In this document: piece after piece, positions 26,226 through 33,418 of the stretch
Position numbering within the stretch: the stretch's first letter is position 1
How the letters are laid out: every line of letters starts with the position of its first letter
Assembly: GCA_020049775.1 (NCBI GenBank)
Contig: JAGVLO010000015.1
Location: 1 to 64,000 of the forward strand
Direction: 5' to 3'
DNA from: Alphaproteobacteria bacterium
GTDB taxonomy: Bacteria; Pseudomonadota; Alphaproteobacteria; Rickettsiales; SXRF01
Length of the DNA: 64,000 nt
Position numbers and translations under genes: made by a program
Notes under the pieces: generated by a model
What the model was told of the DNA's origin: nothing
Seen by the model: only the letters and a program-made list of their open reading frames with translations
The model's database searches: none

Positions 26226-26444
26226 CTATCGTATTATTGATGAAATGAATGAGAATAAGCTATTCATTGATACGCTGAGCTGGCATTGTAACAATGAACT
26301 CGCATCCTTAACCAGATCCTTGCCTCCGCCCCACAGCTCCTGCGTAACAAACCACACCCGTTCAAAGAATTCTTTGGCGGTACTTGCCAGCTCACTCCAG
26401 TAATAACCAAGCCTATCTGAAATTTTAATGCTTAGGTCATGCAT
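26226..26444 (-). CDS. Possible small hypothetical protein, 72 residues
   Basis: This short frame starts at an ATG preceded by GGGGGGAA 3-10 bases upstream, a good ribosome site. The product has amphipathic helices rich in Trp/Phe (YYWSEL, FFERVWF, ELWGGG) and a hydrophobic C-terminus. No family is recognised. It sits in an AT-rich gap, so coding status is uncertain. Confidence 0.4.
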   Translation of the reverse strand: MHDLSIKISDRLGYYWSELASTAKEFFERVWFVTQELWGGGKDLVKDASSLLQCQLSVSMNSLFSFISSIIR

Positions 26445-26808
26445 AAGTTCCCCCCACGACGTCCAGCCATTATTGTTAATATTTCATTAATTATTGGTTT
26501 TTGATTAATGTTTCATCAGTCTCATTCTACCATAGGTTTAATAAAATGTAATATAAATTTTATGCAGCTAGCTAATATATTGAAATAACAATAATTATAT
26601 AAATAGCCCCCGCTATCTGGGGTTGTATAGCCATTATCCTGTTGATAATACTTTGAGATGTTCATCTTCTAGTGCTGTCCATGCTCCTGCATATTGATTG
26701 CACTGTTGTCGGCGTGCGTGCGGGGTCACCAGTGTCGTAATCATCCCTACATAAAAGGGTAACATAAAGTGGTTATACTGGCCGTGGCTCTGGTTCTTAT
26801 GGGTAAGG
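26445..26808. other. AT-rich intergenic region with small hairpins
   Basis: This 364-base region lies between the small minus-strand gene and the FAD-protein gene. It contains a GC hairpin CCCC...GGGG at about 26607-26622 and an inverted pair ATTATC (26633-26638) / GATAAT (26644-26649). A TATACT near 26773 could be a -10 for the downstream gene. No supported gene is seen. Confidence 0.5.
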
Positions 26809-28317
26809 ATGGCAGATAATCTTGCAATAGTGGGGCTTGGCCCCAGCAACGTAAATCTTGTAGCTCAACTTGTTGAGCAAACCCGTACGCTCGAGCAATT
26901 ATCCGGTTCTCCCCTACCTCCCAAAACACTTTACCTCATCGACCATGAAGGCAACCACGGTACCGGTAAGGCCTGGGGGCGGCACGCGCATCCCAGCATG
27001 TTGTTCAGCCACACGGTGGGCGGCTTCAGCGACGGTTTTACCGATTGGCTCAAAAACAGCGAAGATGCGTGGATGCCCAAGGTGGAAGCCCACCACGACG
27101 GTGCATTGAAAACATGGTTTGAGCAGAATGCTGACGCGCTGGCGCAAAAGGATTATGGAAAAGTACATTTCCCGCGCTTTACCTACGGCATGTTCATGAA
27201 GGAAAAACTATACGACGCGTTGCAGGGTTTGCCCAAGTCGCTTAGCGTAGTCATGCTCGATGGCAAGGTGACAGGCGTCGGCGCGAATGAACTCGGCAAC
27301 GAGCTAGCATTTGAAAAACCCGCCACGGAAGTGACACTGGTAAAAGACAGTGACGGCGTAATTTCTGTGCAGCCCAAAGAAGGCACAACGCTTACCAGCC
27401 TGACGGTGGACATGGACGTTATCGGCGTTGGCCCGCCCGAGCCAAAGCCATTCGTCGCCATGCAGGGAAACCGCGACTATTTCCACAATCCCACCGAGCT
27501 TCACAGCACGCGCGAGGGCGATAACTTTGCCGGCCAGTTCAAGCAGGCCGTGATGGAAAAATACAAGGAAAGCGGCCAGAAGGTCGAAGTCGGCATACTC
27601 GGCGCAGGGTTGTCGTTCCTCGACATGGTGAATTTGATTTATAACGACAAGGAACTAAAGGAGGCTGTCAGCCTCAGTTCTATTTCATCCACGGGTTATA
27701 CACGCACCGTGCAGGAAGCAGCGGAAGGCAAGCAGAAAGACATGGCGCCGGAATCACAGGCAGCGCTAAACGGCATGGATGTTAGGTTCATTGCCGCCAA
27801 AGTCGAGGATTTGCAGCCAGCAACGGACGGCGCAGGCATTACCGTTAAAACATCAGACAAGCATCTCGACGAAGCCGATGTGAAATACCGCGACGGCGCG
27901 CGCTCGGACAAGAGAGAGCATACATTTGACATCGTGGTGCAGGCCATCGGCTTCGGGAAATGGAAAGAGCAAGGCGTGTTCAAAAGCGGGTATAATGCAG
28001 GTGTTTTCAAGGAAGACACGACCATACGCGCGCTGAATATCGACACTGAACAGAAAATCGCCCCCACACATTACATCAACGGGTTTGTGGCGGAAAAAGT
28101 CATTGGTGACGCCATTGCAAGGCGCGGGCTGGAAAGTCAGGGATTCCTGAACAATGTTTACCGCAACAGCCCTGTGCTGGCAGCAAATATAATGCGCGGG
28201 ATGTATAGCGAACAGATACAGAATATCGGCGAAAACCTGCAAGGCAGCATTAGCCAGCAGCCGGAACTGGAACGTTTTGGCAAGGCCGAAGCCAAGACTC
28301 AGGAGAAAGTGGTATGA
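26809..28317 (+). CDS. FAD/NAD(P)-binding protein
   Basis: This 502-residue protein begins with a dinucleotide-binding fold, IVGLGPSNVNLV at residues 7-18, and continues with a GKAWGRHAHPSML segment near 53-65, typical of the FAD-NAD(P)-binding group (pfam13454 type). A second Rossmann-like glycine motif VGILGAGLSFLDM lies near 261-273, and a late VVQAIGFGKW near 378-387 matches the closing FAD contact in flavin-dependent monooxygenase-like proteins. It is cytosolic, with substrate unknown. The stop overlaps the next gene by 4 bases. Confidence 0.8.
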   Translation: MADNLAIVGLGPSNVNLVAQLVEQTRTLEQLSGSPLPPKTLYLIDHEGNHGTGKAWGRHAHPSMLFSHTVGGFSDGFTDWLKNSEDAWMPKVEAHHDGALKTWFEQNADALAQKDYGKVHFPRFTYGMFMKEKLYDALQGLPKSLSVVMLDGKVTGVGANELGNELAFEKPATEVTLVKDSDGVISVQPKEGTTLTSLTVDMDVIGVGPPEPKPFVAMQGNRDYFHNPTELHSTREGDNFAGQFKQAVMEKYKESGQKVEVGILGAGLSFLDMVNLIYNDKELKEAVSLSSISSTGYTRTVQEAAEGKQKDMAPESQAALNGMDVRFIAAKVEDLQPATDGAGITVKTSDKHLDEADVKYRDGARSDKREHTFDIVVQAIGFGKWKEQGVFKSGYNAGVFKEDTTIRALNIDTEQKIAPTHYINGFVAEKVIGDAIARRGLESQGFLNNVYRNSPVLAANIMRGMYSEQIQNIGENLQGSISQQPELERFGKAEAKTQEKVV

Positions 28318-28574
28318 AGCAACAGAAACTGAGTCATGTGGAAAAGGTTCGCTTTGAGAAATCAAAAGCGCTGGTGCTGGTGAAATGCGCACATGAATCC
28401 GGTATAGATATATTTGTGTACCTTAAAATGGAGCGCAAGGGCTATGAGCAGCTTATGGGCGCATACGAAACATCGGAAACGGTTAAATTTTCAGACTATG
28501 GCGAAGTGTTAATGTTCGGCAAGGGCGAGCCTAACGAAGAAACAAGACAATTCATGGCTTCCATAGAGTTGTAG
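28314..28574 (+). CDS. Small hypothetical protein, 86 residues, translationally coupled
   Basis: The ATG overlaps the FAD-protein stop (ATGA), so the two are cotranslated. The product is charged and soluble, with no known domain. Its C-terminus (VKFSDYGEVLMFGKGEPNEE and QFMASIEL) is preserved in a second degraded copy at 29007-29099, so the gene took part in a local duplication. The conservation of reading frame in both copies suggests that this end of the protein was under selection for some time. Confidence 0.75.
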   Translation: MKQQKLSHVEKVRFEKSKALVLVKCAHESGIDIFVYLKMERKGYEQLMGAYETSETVKFSDYGEVLMFGKGEPNEETRQFMASIEL

Positions 28575-28637
28575 ATTTTTTGCAGTTTACACTCTAGTTT
28601 ACGCTGCGTTCTGCACATTGATATCGGGGGGAGTTTC

Positions 28638-28985
28638 ATGCGTAAGATTTTTTACATATCCCTGAAAAAGAAACTCTCCAGCCACATTGTTGTTGCGGGT
28701 GTAATTTCTGCACTGCTGGCAGTGCTGCTTTTGCCTATGTTATTTACCGACGGGCCAGCAAGCCTAAATAAAAAGCCTTCTTGCGAGAAGGTAATGACCG
28801 ATGGTTATGCCGCTTGCGCAGAGAGTGTGGATACACGCTATCAAAATTGTATGAGCAGGGCAAAAGTGCTTTTTAATGAATCAGACCGGGCGGCAGGTAC
28901 GAGCCAATGCAAACGTAAAGCAGTATTGGAAATAACCACCTGCAAATGGGAGCATACCGTGTGCGCAGACGAAAAAACGGATTAA
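28638..28985 (+). CDS. Membrane-anchored or exported Cys-patterned protein, copy A
   Basis: This 115-residue protein has one N-terminal hydrophobic helix (about residues 17-38) that could be an uncleaved anchor or signal. The rest carries six cysteines with spacing C-x10-C-x10-C-x19-C-x10-C-x6-C. The same spacing occurs without change in the protein at 29704, and both share AK-x-x-F-N-x4-R-x2-GT-x-QCKR. I know no named family with this pattern. Regular x10 spacing suggests a helical bundle tied by disulfides in the periplasm. A strong GGGGGG ribosome site lies at 28626-28631. Confidence 0.75.
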   Translation: MRKIFYISLKKKLSSHIVVAGVISALLAVLLLPMLFTDGPASLNKKPSCEKVMTDGYAACAESVDTRYQNCMSRAKVLFNESDRAAGTSQCKRKAVLEITTCKWEHTVCADEKTD

Positions 28986-29006
28986 CCTATCCTATTCAGT
29001 TATGTG

Positions 29007-29099
29007 GTTAAATTTTCAAAATTTGGCAAATTGTTAATGTTCAGCAACGATGAAACCAATGAAGGATCAAAGCAATTCATGACTTCCATAGAGTTGTAG
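29007..29099 (+). pseudogene. Duplicated 3' fragment of the 86-residue gene
   Basis: Reading in frame gives VKFSKFGKLLMF...DETNE...QFMTSIEL and a stop. This matches the last 31 codons of the gene at 28314-28574 at a constant offset of 525 bases without any gap. Similarity continues past the stop through the intergenic bases (ATTTTTTG) to the ATGCGTAA start of the next gene in both places (28638 and 29166). The 5' two thirds of the gene are missing, so this is a remnant. Confidence 0.85.
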
Positions 29100-29165
29100 A
29101 TTTTTTGTAAATTACCCCCTAATCTGTTGCTTGTTGAATATATAAATTTCACAGGGGATAATTTC

Positions 29166-29693
29166 ATGCGTAAAACTTTTTCATTTACTATTGCGGGCCT
29201 GATGATTGCAGCGTCCGTTGCTGTTTCCTCCGCATCATTTGCAGAGCCACCAGCAGGTAAAGGCAAGCCGGAAGCACATGGCAGCAAGTCAGAAAAAATG
29301 GATAAACATGCAAATAAAGGTGAAAACAAGAAATCAGAAAAAATGGATCACGCTGACAAAAGCAAGATTGAGAAATCAAAACATGCTGCGATTGCTTCAG
29401 AAGACATGAAATTACTGCGTGATTTCCTGAAGGAAGACCACGCCAAAAATTGTCCGCCGGGCCTTGCTAAAAAGGAAAATGGCTGCCTGCCACCAGGGAT
29501 TGCCAAGAAATACACAGTCGGCAAGCCACTTCCTTCCGGCGTGAATATGTCTAATTTACCTGCATCACTGCTTAATAAGCTCCATCCTGCGGCAGGCCAC
29601 AAATACGGAAAAATTGACAACGATATCGTGCTGATATCGGAAGCCACTAAAAAGGTTGTGGATGCTGTAACATTGCTTACAGGCGTGCAATAA
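29166..29693 (+). CDS. Exported CigR-like protein with Lys-rich N-terminal region
   Basis: From the ATG at 29166 (AGGGGATA upstream) the protein has 175 residues. It has a signal peptide (residues 1-26, ending SFA) and a Lys/Glu/His-rich segment (about 28-78) with two copies of KSEKMD. The C-terminal domain has CPPGLAKKENGCLPPGIAKK near 94-113, then GKPLPSG and a hydrophobic end with VLISEATKKVVDAV. This matches the RcnB/CigR group of periplasmic proteins; Salmonella CigR is an anti-virulence regulator. The Lys-rich linker is disordered. It lies between the two Cys-patterned proteins. Confidence 0.75.
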   Translation: MRKTFSFTIAGLMIAASVAVSSASFAEPPAGKGKPEAHGSKSEKMDKHANKGENKKSEKMDHADKSKIEKSKHAAIASEDMKLLRDFLKEDHAKNCPPGLAKKENGCLPPGIAKKYTVGKPLPSGVNMSNLPASLLNKLHPAAGHKYGKIDNDIVLISEATKKVVDAVTLLTGVQ

Positions 29694-29703
29694 TGGGTTG
29701 GAG

Positions 29704-30021
29704 ATGAGAATTCACTTAATACATTTGGTGTGGTTACTGTTTTTATGCAGTCCTAGTCTTTCTACGGCTGCAGAAAAAGCGGAGAAAACAGAGAAAATTG
29801 ACAAAGAGGAACTTGAGTTGTGTAAGCAGCAATTCTCAGCCGATCATCATGACTGCGCGGAAGAAGTAAAAGAAAAAATGAAGACATGCATGATTAAAGC
29901 TAAAATTATTTTTAACCGCGCAGAAAGAATGTCGGGTACCACTCAATGCAAAAGACAGTCAAATGCAGGACTTTTCCTCTGCAAAGAGGTGTACGCCGAA
30001 TGCTACAAGGATAAGGAGTAA
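29704..30021 (+). CDS. Exported Cys-patterned protein, copy B
   Basis: This 105-residue protein has a signal peptide (about residues 1-22, ending STA). The six mature-part cysteines repeat the spacing of the protein at 28638 exactly: C-x10-C-x10-C-x19-C-x10-C-x6-C. Shared residues include C-AEE/AES, AK-x-x-F-N, R-x-x-GT-x-QCKR and a final C-K-x5-C. The start at ATG 29704 is chosen over an in-frame TTG at 29698. It is the last gene of the plus-strand run that begins at 26809 and is convergent with the 24-codon gene at 30026. Confidence 0.75.
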   Translation: MRIHLIHLVWLLFLCSPSLSTAAEKAEKTEKIDKEELELCKQQFSADHHDCAEEVKEKMKTCMIKAKIIFNRAERMSGTTQCKRQSNAGLFLCKEVYAECYKDKE

Positions 30022-30025
30022 AATC

Positions 30026-30100
30026 CTATCTAGCTTTGATTTTCTTACCGCGTATGGTGATATAATCAATTCTGATTTCAACCGGATTTTTAGAAGACAT
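30026..30100 (-). CDS. Putative 24-residue basic microprotein
   Basis: The frame begins 13 bases after the GNAT stop, with GAGGG 6 bases before its ATG, an excellent ribosome site. The product starts MSSKNPVEIRIDYITIRG and ends KKIKAR, net basic, with alternating hydrophobic residues as in a beta hairpin. It is too short for domain assignment. Spacing and ribosome site argue that it is translated as the last gene of the GNAT transcript. Confidence 0.5.
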   Translation of the reverse strand: MSSKNPVEIRIDYITIRGKKIKAR

Positions 30101-30113
30101 ATTAGACCCTCTG

Positions 30114-30638
30114 CTATAATTTTGCCGGACAATGCATCATAATAATTTCGCGGTCAAGCTGCGTGCCAACGGGGTACATATATTCCCCTACTGCGGAAAA
30201 TCCGTAACGGCTGTAAAAACGCTGGGCTTTAATATTATTTTCCCAGACGCCAAGATATATGGCAGGTGATGACTGAATTCTGTCGTGCCGCATGACTTCT
30301 TCCATAAGCGCGGCGCCAACACCTCTGGCCTGATAAGGCTGTGTAACATATAGCCGGTGGATTTCAGTGGCGTCCCGCTGTGGATTATTGACGGGCAATC
30401 CAAGGCCACCGAATTTTGCATAGCCGATAATTAAATCGCCATCGCGCGCGGTGATTATGTGGTCTTGTTTAAGCGACGACATAAAAAAATCTGTAGAGCA
30501 GGTTTTATCGAGGTGCTGGTACAGGTTTTCGGCAGTGTAGAGATAGCCGAATGTCTCGATAAATGTCTGCCGTGCTAGCGCTGAAAGCGCCTGTACATCA
30601 TCAATAGAGGCCACATCTAAAGAAAGATTCATTCGCAA
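30114..30638 (-). CDS. GNAT family N-acetyltransferase
   Basis: This 174-residue protein has the GNAT fold. Motif A reads RLYVTQPYQARGVGAALM near residues 95-112 with the acetyl-CoA pyrophosphate loop Q-A-R-G-V-G-A. Motif B includes IYLGVWENNIKAQRFYSRYGF near 128-148, with the terminal Phe-Tyr-x-x-x-Gly-Phe pattern. The substrate is not evident. It directly follows the fasciclin gene on the same strand (one base between the ATG and the previous stop). Confidence 0.9.
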   Translation of the reverse strand: MRMNLSLDVASIDDVQALSALARQTFIETFGYLYTAENLYQHLDKTCSTDFFMSSLKQDHIITARDGDLIIGYAKFGGLGLPVNNPQRDATEIHRLYVTQPYQARGVGAALMEEVMRHDRIQSSPAIYLGVWENNIKAQRFYSRYGFSAVGEYMYPVGTQLDREIIMMHCPAKL

Positions 30639-31292
30639 TTATTGCTGATGAATGCCCTTGAAAGAGCGAATGGTCGTTGTTGTGGTAGTAGAAGAACGCG
30701 GGCAACCCTTCTCGCCGCAGGCGGGGTCAGGAATGGTGATGGTTTCCGTCTTTACGCTTTCCTTTACTTCGCCTTCCTTGGCAAACAGCTCGAGCGATGC
30801 GAGTTCATAGCGCGAAGCTATAACGCCATCGATAATATGCATCACACCGCTGTCATAGTTTGCAGTGTCAATGATGTTGTGTCCTTCAACAGTTAGCCGC
30901 CCTGCCCCGACATCGGTTATGGGAATCGCGTGGCCACTGATACCAAATAGGCTGCCACGGTATTTTACGGCGTCACTTACTGGCTGCACACCTTTGACGA
31001 TGTGGTTGCGCACAATATTTTTGAGTACTTCCTTACATTCAGGGTCTGCTGCGCATTTGTCATAGTTTTCTGCTATTGAATCGGTCTGGAAATTGGCCGG
31101 AGCAAAAATAGTATATCTGGTGTCCGGCTGCAATTCAGCCAGTACGCCGGTGTTTGTAGCCAGTGTGTAAAACAATGAAATCTCGTTTTGGCCCTTCAGG
31201 GTTTCTTCGAGTGTGCCGGAAGCGTTTGCCGGTGTCTGGGTAGCCAGCATGAATGCAAAACCGCAAATAACAGTGCGTAGTAAATATTTCAT
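30639..31292 (-). CDS. Exported fasciclin (FAS1) domain protein
   Basis: From the ATG at 31292 (GGAG 9 bases upstream) the protein has 217 residues. A signal peptide (1-25, ending ANA) is followed by a single FAS1 domain: YTIFAPANF near residues 60-68, NHIVKGVQPV near 95-104, and the closing VMHIIDGVIASR. Single-domain FAS1 proteins act in adhesion or surface association. A C-terminal extension with a CGEKGC pair and a run of threonines (STTTTTT) may form a small disulfide loop and linker. A longer start to 31376 adds 28 residues that do not fit a signal. Confidence 0.88.
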   Translation of the reverse strand: MKYLLRTVICGFAFMLATQTPANASGTLEETLKGQNEISLFYTLATNTGVLAELQPDTRYTIFAPANFQTDSIAENYDKCAADPECKEVLKNIVRNHIVKGVQPVSDAVKYRGSLFGISGHAIPITDVGAGRLTVEGHNIIDTANYDSGVMHIIDGVIASRYELASLELFAKEGEVKESVKTETITIPDPACGEKGCPRSSTTTTTTIRSFKGIHQQ

Positions 31293-31398
31293 AGCAATTG
31301 CTCCAAGCATTGAGTGAACCCCATAACTATATAGACCATGTTTCGCTAATTTCCAGCAGCATGGCACTATAATCAAGAAATTTAATGATTACATAAAG

Positions 31399-32970
31399 TT
31401 AACCATTGCGCACAAGGCGGTAGCGGTCTTCGTCATGATGCAGCCTGAGTGCGGTACTGGTTTCGATAATAGTTTTGAGTTTGCTAAATTCGATAGGTTT
31501 GACGATATAACCGGCTGCGCCAAGCTCCAGTGCCCTGCTCATATCTTTGTCGTAAATTGAGCCGCTGCACATTACGACATGAGTTTTTTGCAGCTTTTTA
31601 TCTTTGCGAATTTCCTCCAGCAAGTCAAAACCACCCATTTCCGGCATGTTGATATCAAGCAGCATGAGATCTATCGGGTCGCCGGTACGCATGGTTGTCA
31701 GTGCGGATTCACCGTCAAGCGCAGTGAGTAGATTACATTCAAGATGCGATCTTTCCAGCAAGCGGAACTTGGTCATCTCCAGATCATCGGCGCTGTCATC
31801 CACCAGCAGAACGTTGGCCAACTGCGCCCCCTTCCTGCTGCGTCCGGTTAGTTGCAGCATATTATTTGATGAAACTTGTTGCTGCTCTTCAGCATTCACC
31901 GGCATTTCGCGAGGCAGGGTAAAGAGGAACGCAGTTCCCTCGCCTGCGCCGGTTTCACACCATATTTTGCCGCCGTGTGACTCAACGATTTTTTTGCAGA
32001 TAGATAGCCCGAGTCCTGCACCTTGCGGGCCATCCCTGTTCAGGCGGCGGAAGGGGTCAAAAATACTTTTGACGTGGGCGGGGTCGATGCCGGATCCGTT
32101 ATTGCTGACGCGGAATAGCCAGTAATCATGCTGTGCGGAAACGCGGATACTGATTTGTACGGGGCCGTTGTTGTGGTTAATGGCATTGCATATTAGATTT
32201 TGCAGCAGCTGCGTCATCTGTGTATGGCTCACATGCACTATGGGCAACGAATTAGCTGATATTGTGGCGTGGCGCTCTTGAATCAACTGCGCGACGTTTT
32301 CCTGTACTTCCTGCAACACTTTGCGTGTATCACATGCGCTCCTTGCCATCAGGCCCGGGTCATCGAGGCGCGTGTATAGGAATACGGTATCAATCAGGGT
32401 GAGCATACGGTCGGAAGCATTTTGTATGTGCTGAAGGTATTGATGCCCCTTTTCCGAGAATTTTTCGTAGTGGTTCAGCATCTCCACAATCGAACGTATG
32501 GTGCGCGCCGGCTCTTTTAAATCGTGGGCAAGCGCCCGCGTGAACACTTCCAGCGAGGTGCGCTGATCATCTATGCGTTTTTGCATCAGGCAGTGTTCAA
32601 TCGCCATGTTGATGACATGGTCAAGCGTTTCAGGTGTTATGGCTGATTTGGAAATATAATTCTGTGCGCCATGCTGCATGGCGTCCACAGCCACTTTTTC
32701 GTTGCCCTGCCCTGTAAGCATCACGACCGGTACAAAGGGATGCCTGCTGCGGATGCGTTTGAGTACCTCAATACCGTTCCTGCCAGGTAACGAGTAATCC
32801 AGCAGCACGCAATGGGGTGGCTGCTCGTCGATCCATTGTAGTCCTTCATCACCATTATCTGTTTCTGCGAGATAACAATGATTGCCGAATATAGTGTGCA
32901 ACACACGCTTGTAGAACAGCCTGTCGTCTTCGCTGTCGTCAATTACAAGTATGTTCACCTGCTCAAGCAT
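31399..32970 (-). CDS. Hybrid receiver-histidine kinase-receiver protein
   Basis: This 523-residue cytosolic protein has the order receiver (residues 1-120, phosphoacceptor Asp58), His kinase dimerisation domain (H-box ALAHDLKEPART, His149), HATPase with NNGSGID and GAGLGLSICKKI, and a second receiver (about 385-505, LLDINMPEMGG). The kinase type is that of cyanobacterial phytochrome-like kinases. The ATG at 32970 overlaps the upstream stop by 8 bases and has AAGGAAA in the right place; GTG 32976 is possible. It sits at the 3' end of a three-gene relay: PAS kinase, receiver, this hybrid. Confidence 0.93.
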   Translation of the reverse strand: MLEQVNILVIDDSEDDRLFYKRVLHTIFGNHCYLAETDNGDEGLQWIDEQPPHCVLLDYSLPGRNGIEVLKRIRSRHPFVPVVMLTGQGNEKVAVDAMQHGAQNYISKSAITPETLDHVINMAIEHCLMQKRIDDQRTSLEVFTRALAHDLKEPARTIRSIVEMLNHYEKFSEKGHQYLQHIQNASDRMLTLIDTVFLYTRLDDPGLMARSACDTRKVLQEVQENVAQLIQERHATISANSLPIVHVSHTQMTQLLQNLICNAINHNNGPVQISIRVSAQHDYWLFRVSNNGSGIDPAHVKSIFDPFRRLNRDGPQGAGLGLSICKKIVESHGGKIWCETGAGEGTAFLFTLPREMPVNAEEQQQVSSNNMLQLTGRSRKGAQLANVLLVDDSADDLEMTKFRLLERSHLECNLLTALDGESALTTMRTGDPIDLMLLDINMPEMGGFDLLEEIRKDKKLQKTHVVMCSGSIYDKDMSRALELGAAGYIVKPIEFSKLKTIIETSTALRLHHDEDRYRLVRNG

Positions 32971-33418
32971 AAGCACTTTCCTTAGGTAATAACGCGGTAT
33001 CTAACCAGTATTCTTTCAGTCGGCGCACGGTTTCGGTAAGCGCATCGAAATCAAGCGGCTTCTGGATATAGGTGCTTGCGCCAAGTTGGTAGCAGTGGTT
33101 GATGTCGCGGTCGTTATCCGATGTGCTGACAATAATCACCGGAATGGATTTCATCCTGTCATGTGATTTGATGGTTTTCAGAATCTTCCTACCATCTATG
33201 CCGGGCATGTTCAGATCAAGCAGGATAAGAATGGGCCGTAATGTACTGTCCTGCACACAGCTTTTATGCATCATATCCAGTGCCTGCTGGCCTGTATTGC
33301 ACCATATAATCGGGTGATCTGCCCCTGATTTGCGGAATGCACGCATGATGGCCTCGCAGTCGTCTTCGCTGTCTTCGATAAGCACTATGGGCTGAAGTTT
33401 TGCGGGCATTTTTATCAT
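32963..33418 (-). CDS. Single-domain response regulator, Rcp1-like
   Basis: This 151-residue receiver resembles the Rcp1 partners of phytochrome-type kinases: IEDSEDDCEAI with the acidic pocket, phosphoacceptor Asp68 in LLDLNMPGIDG, VSTSDNDRDI as the switch region and QKPLDF with the invariant Lys. Its ATG overlaps the stop of the upstream PAS kinase (ATGA), and its own 3' end overlaps the hybrid kinase start. It should carry phosphate between the two kinases. Confidence 0.93.
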   Translation of the reverse strand: MIKMPAKLQPIVLIEDSEDDCEAIMRAFRKSGADHPIIWCNTGQQALDMMHKSCVQDSTLRPILILLDLNMPGIDGRKILKTIKSHDRMKSIPVIIVSTSDNDRDINHCYQLGASTYIQKPLDFDALTETVRRLKEYWLDTALLPKESAYA

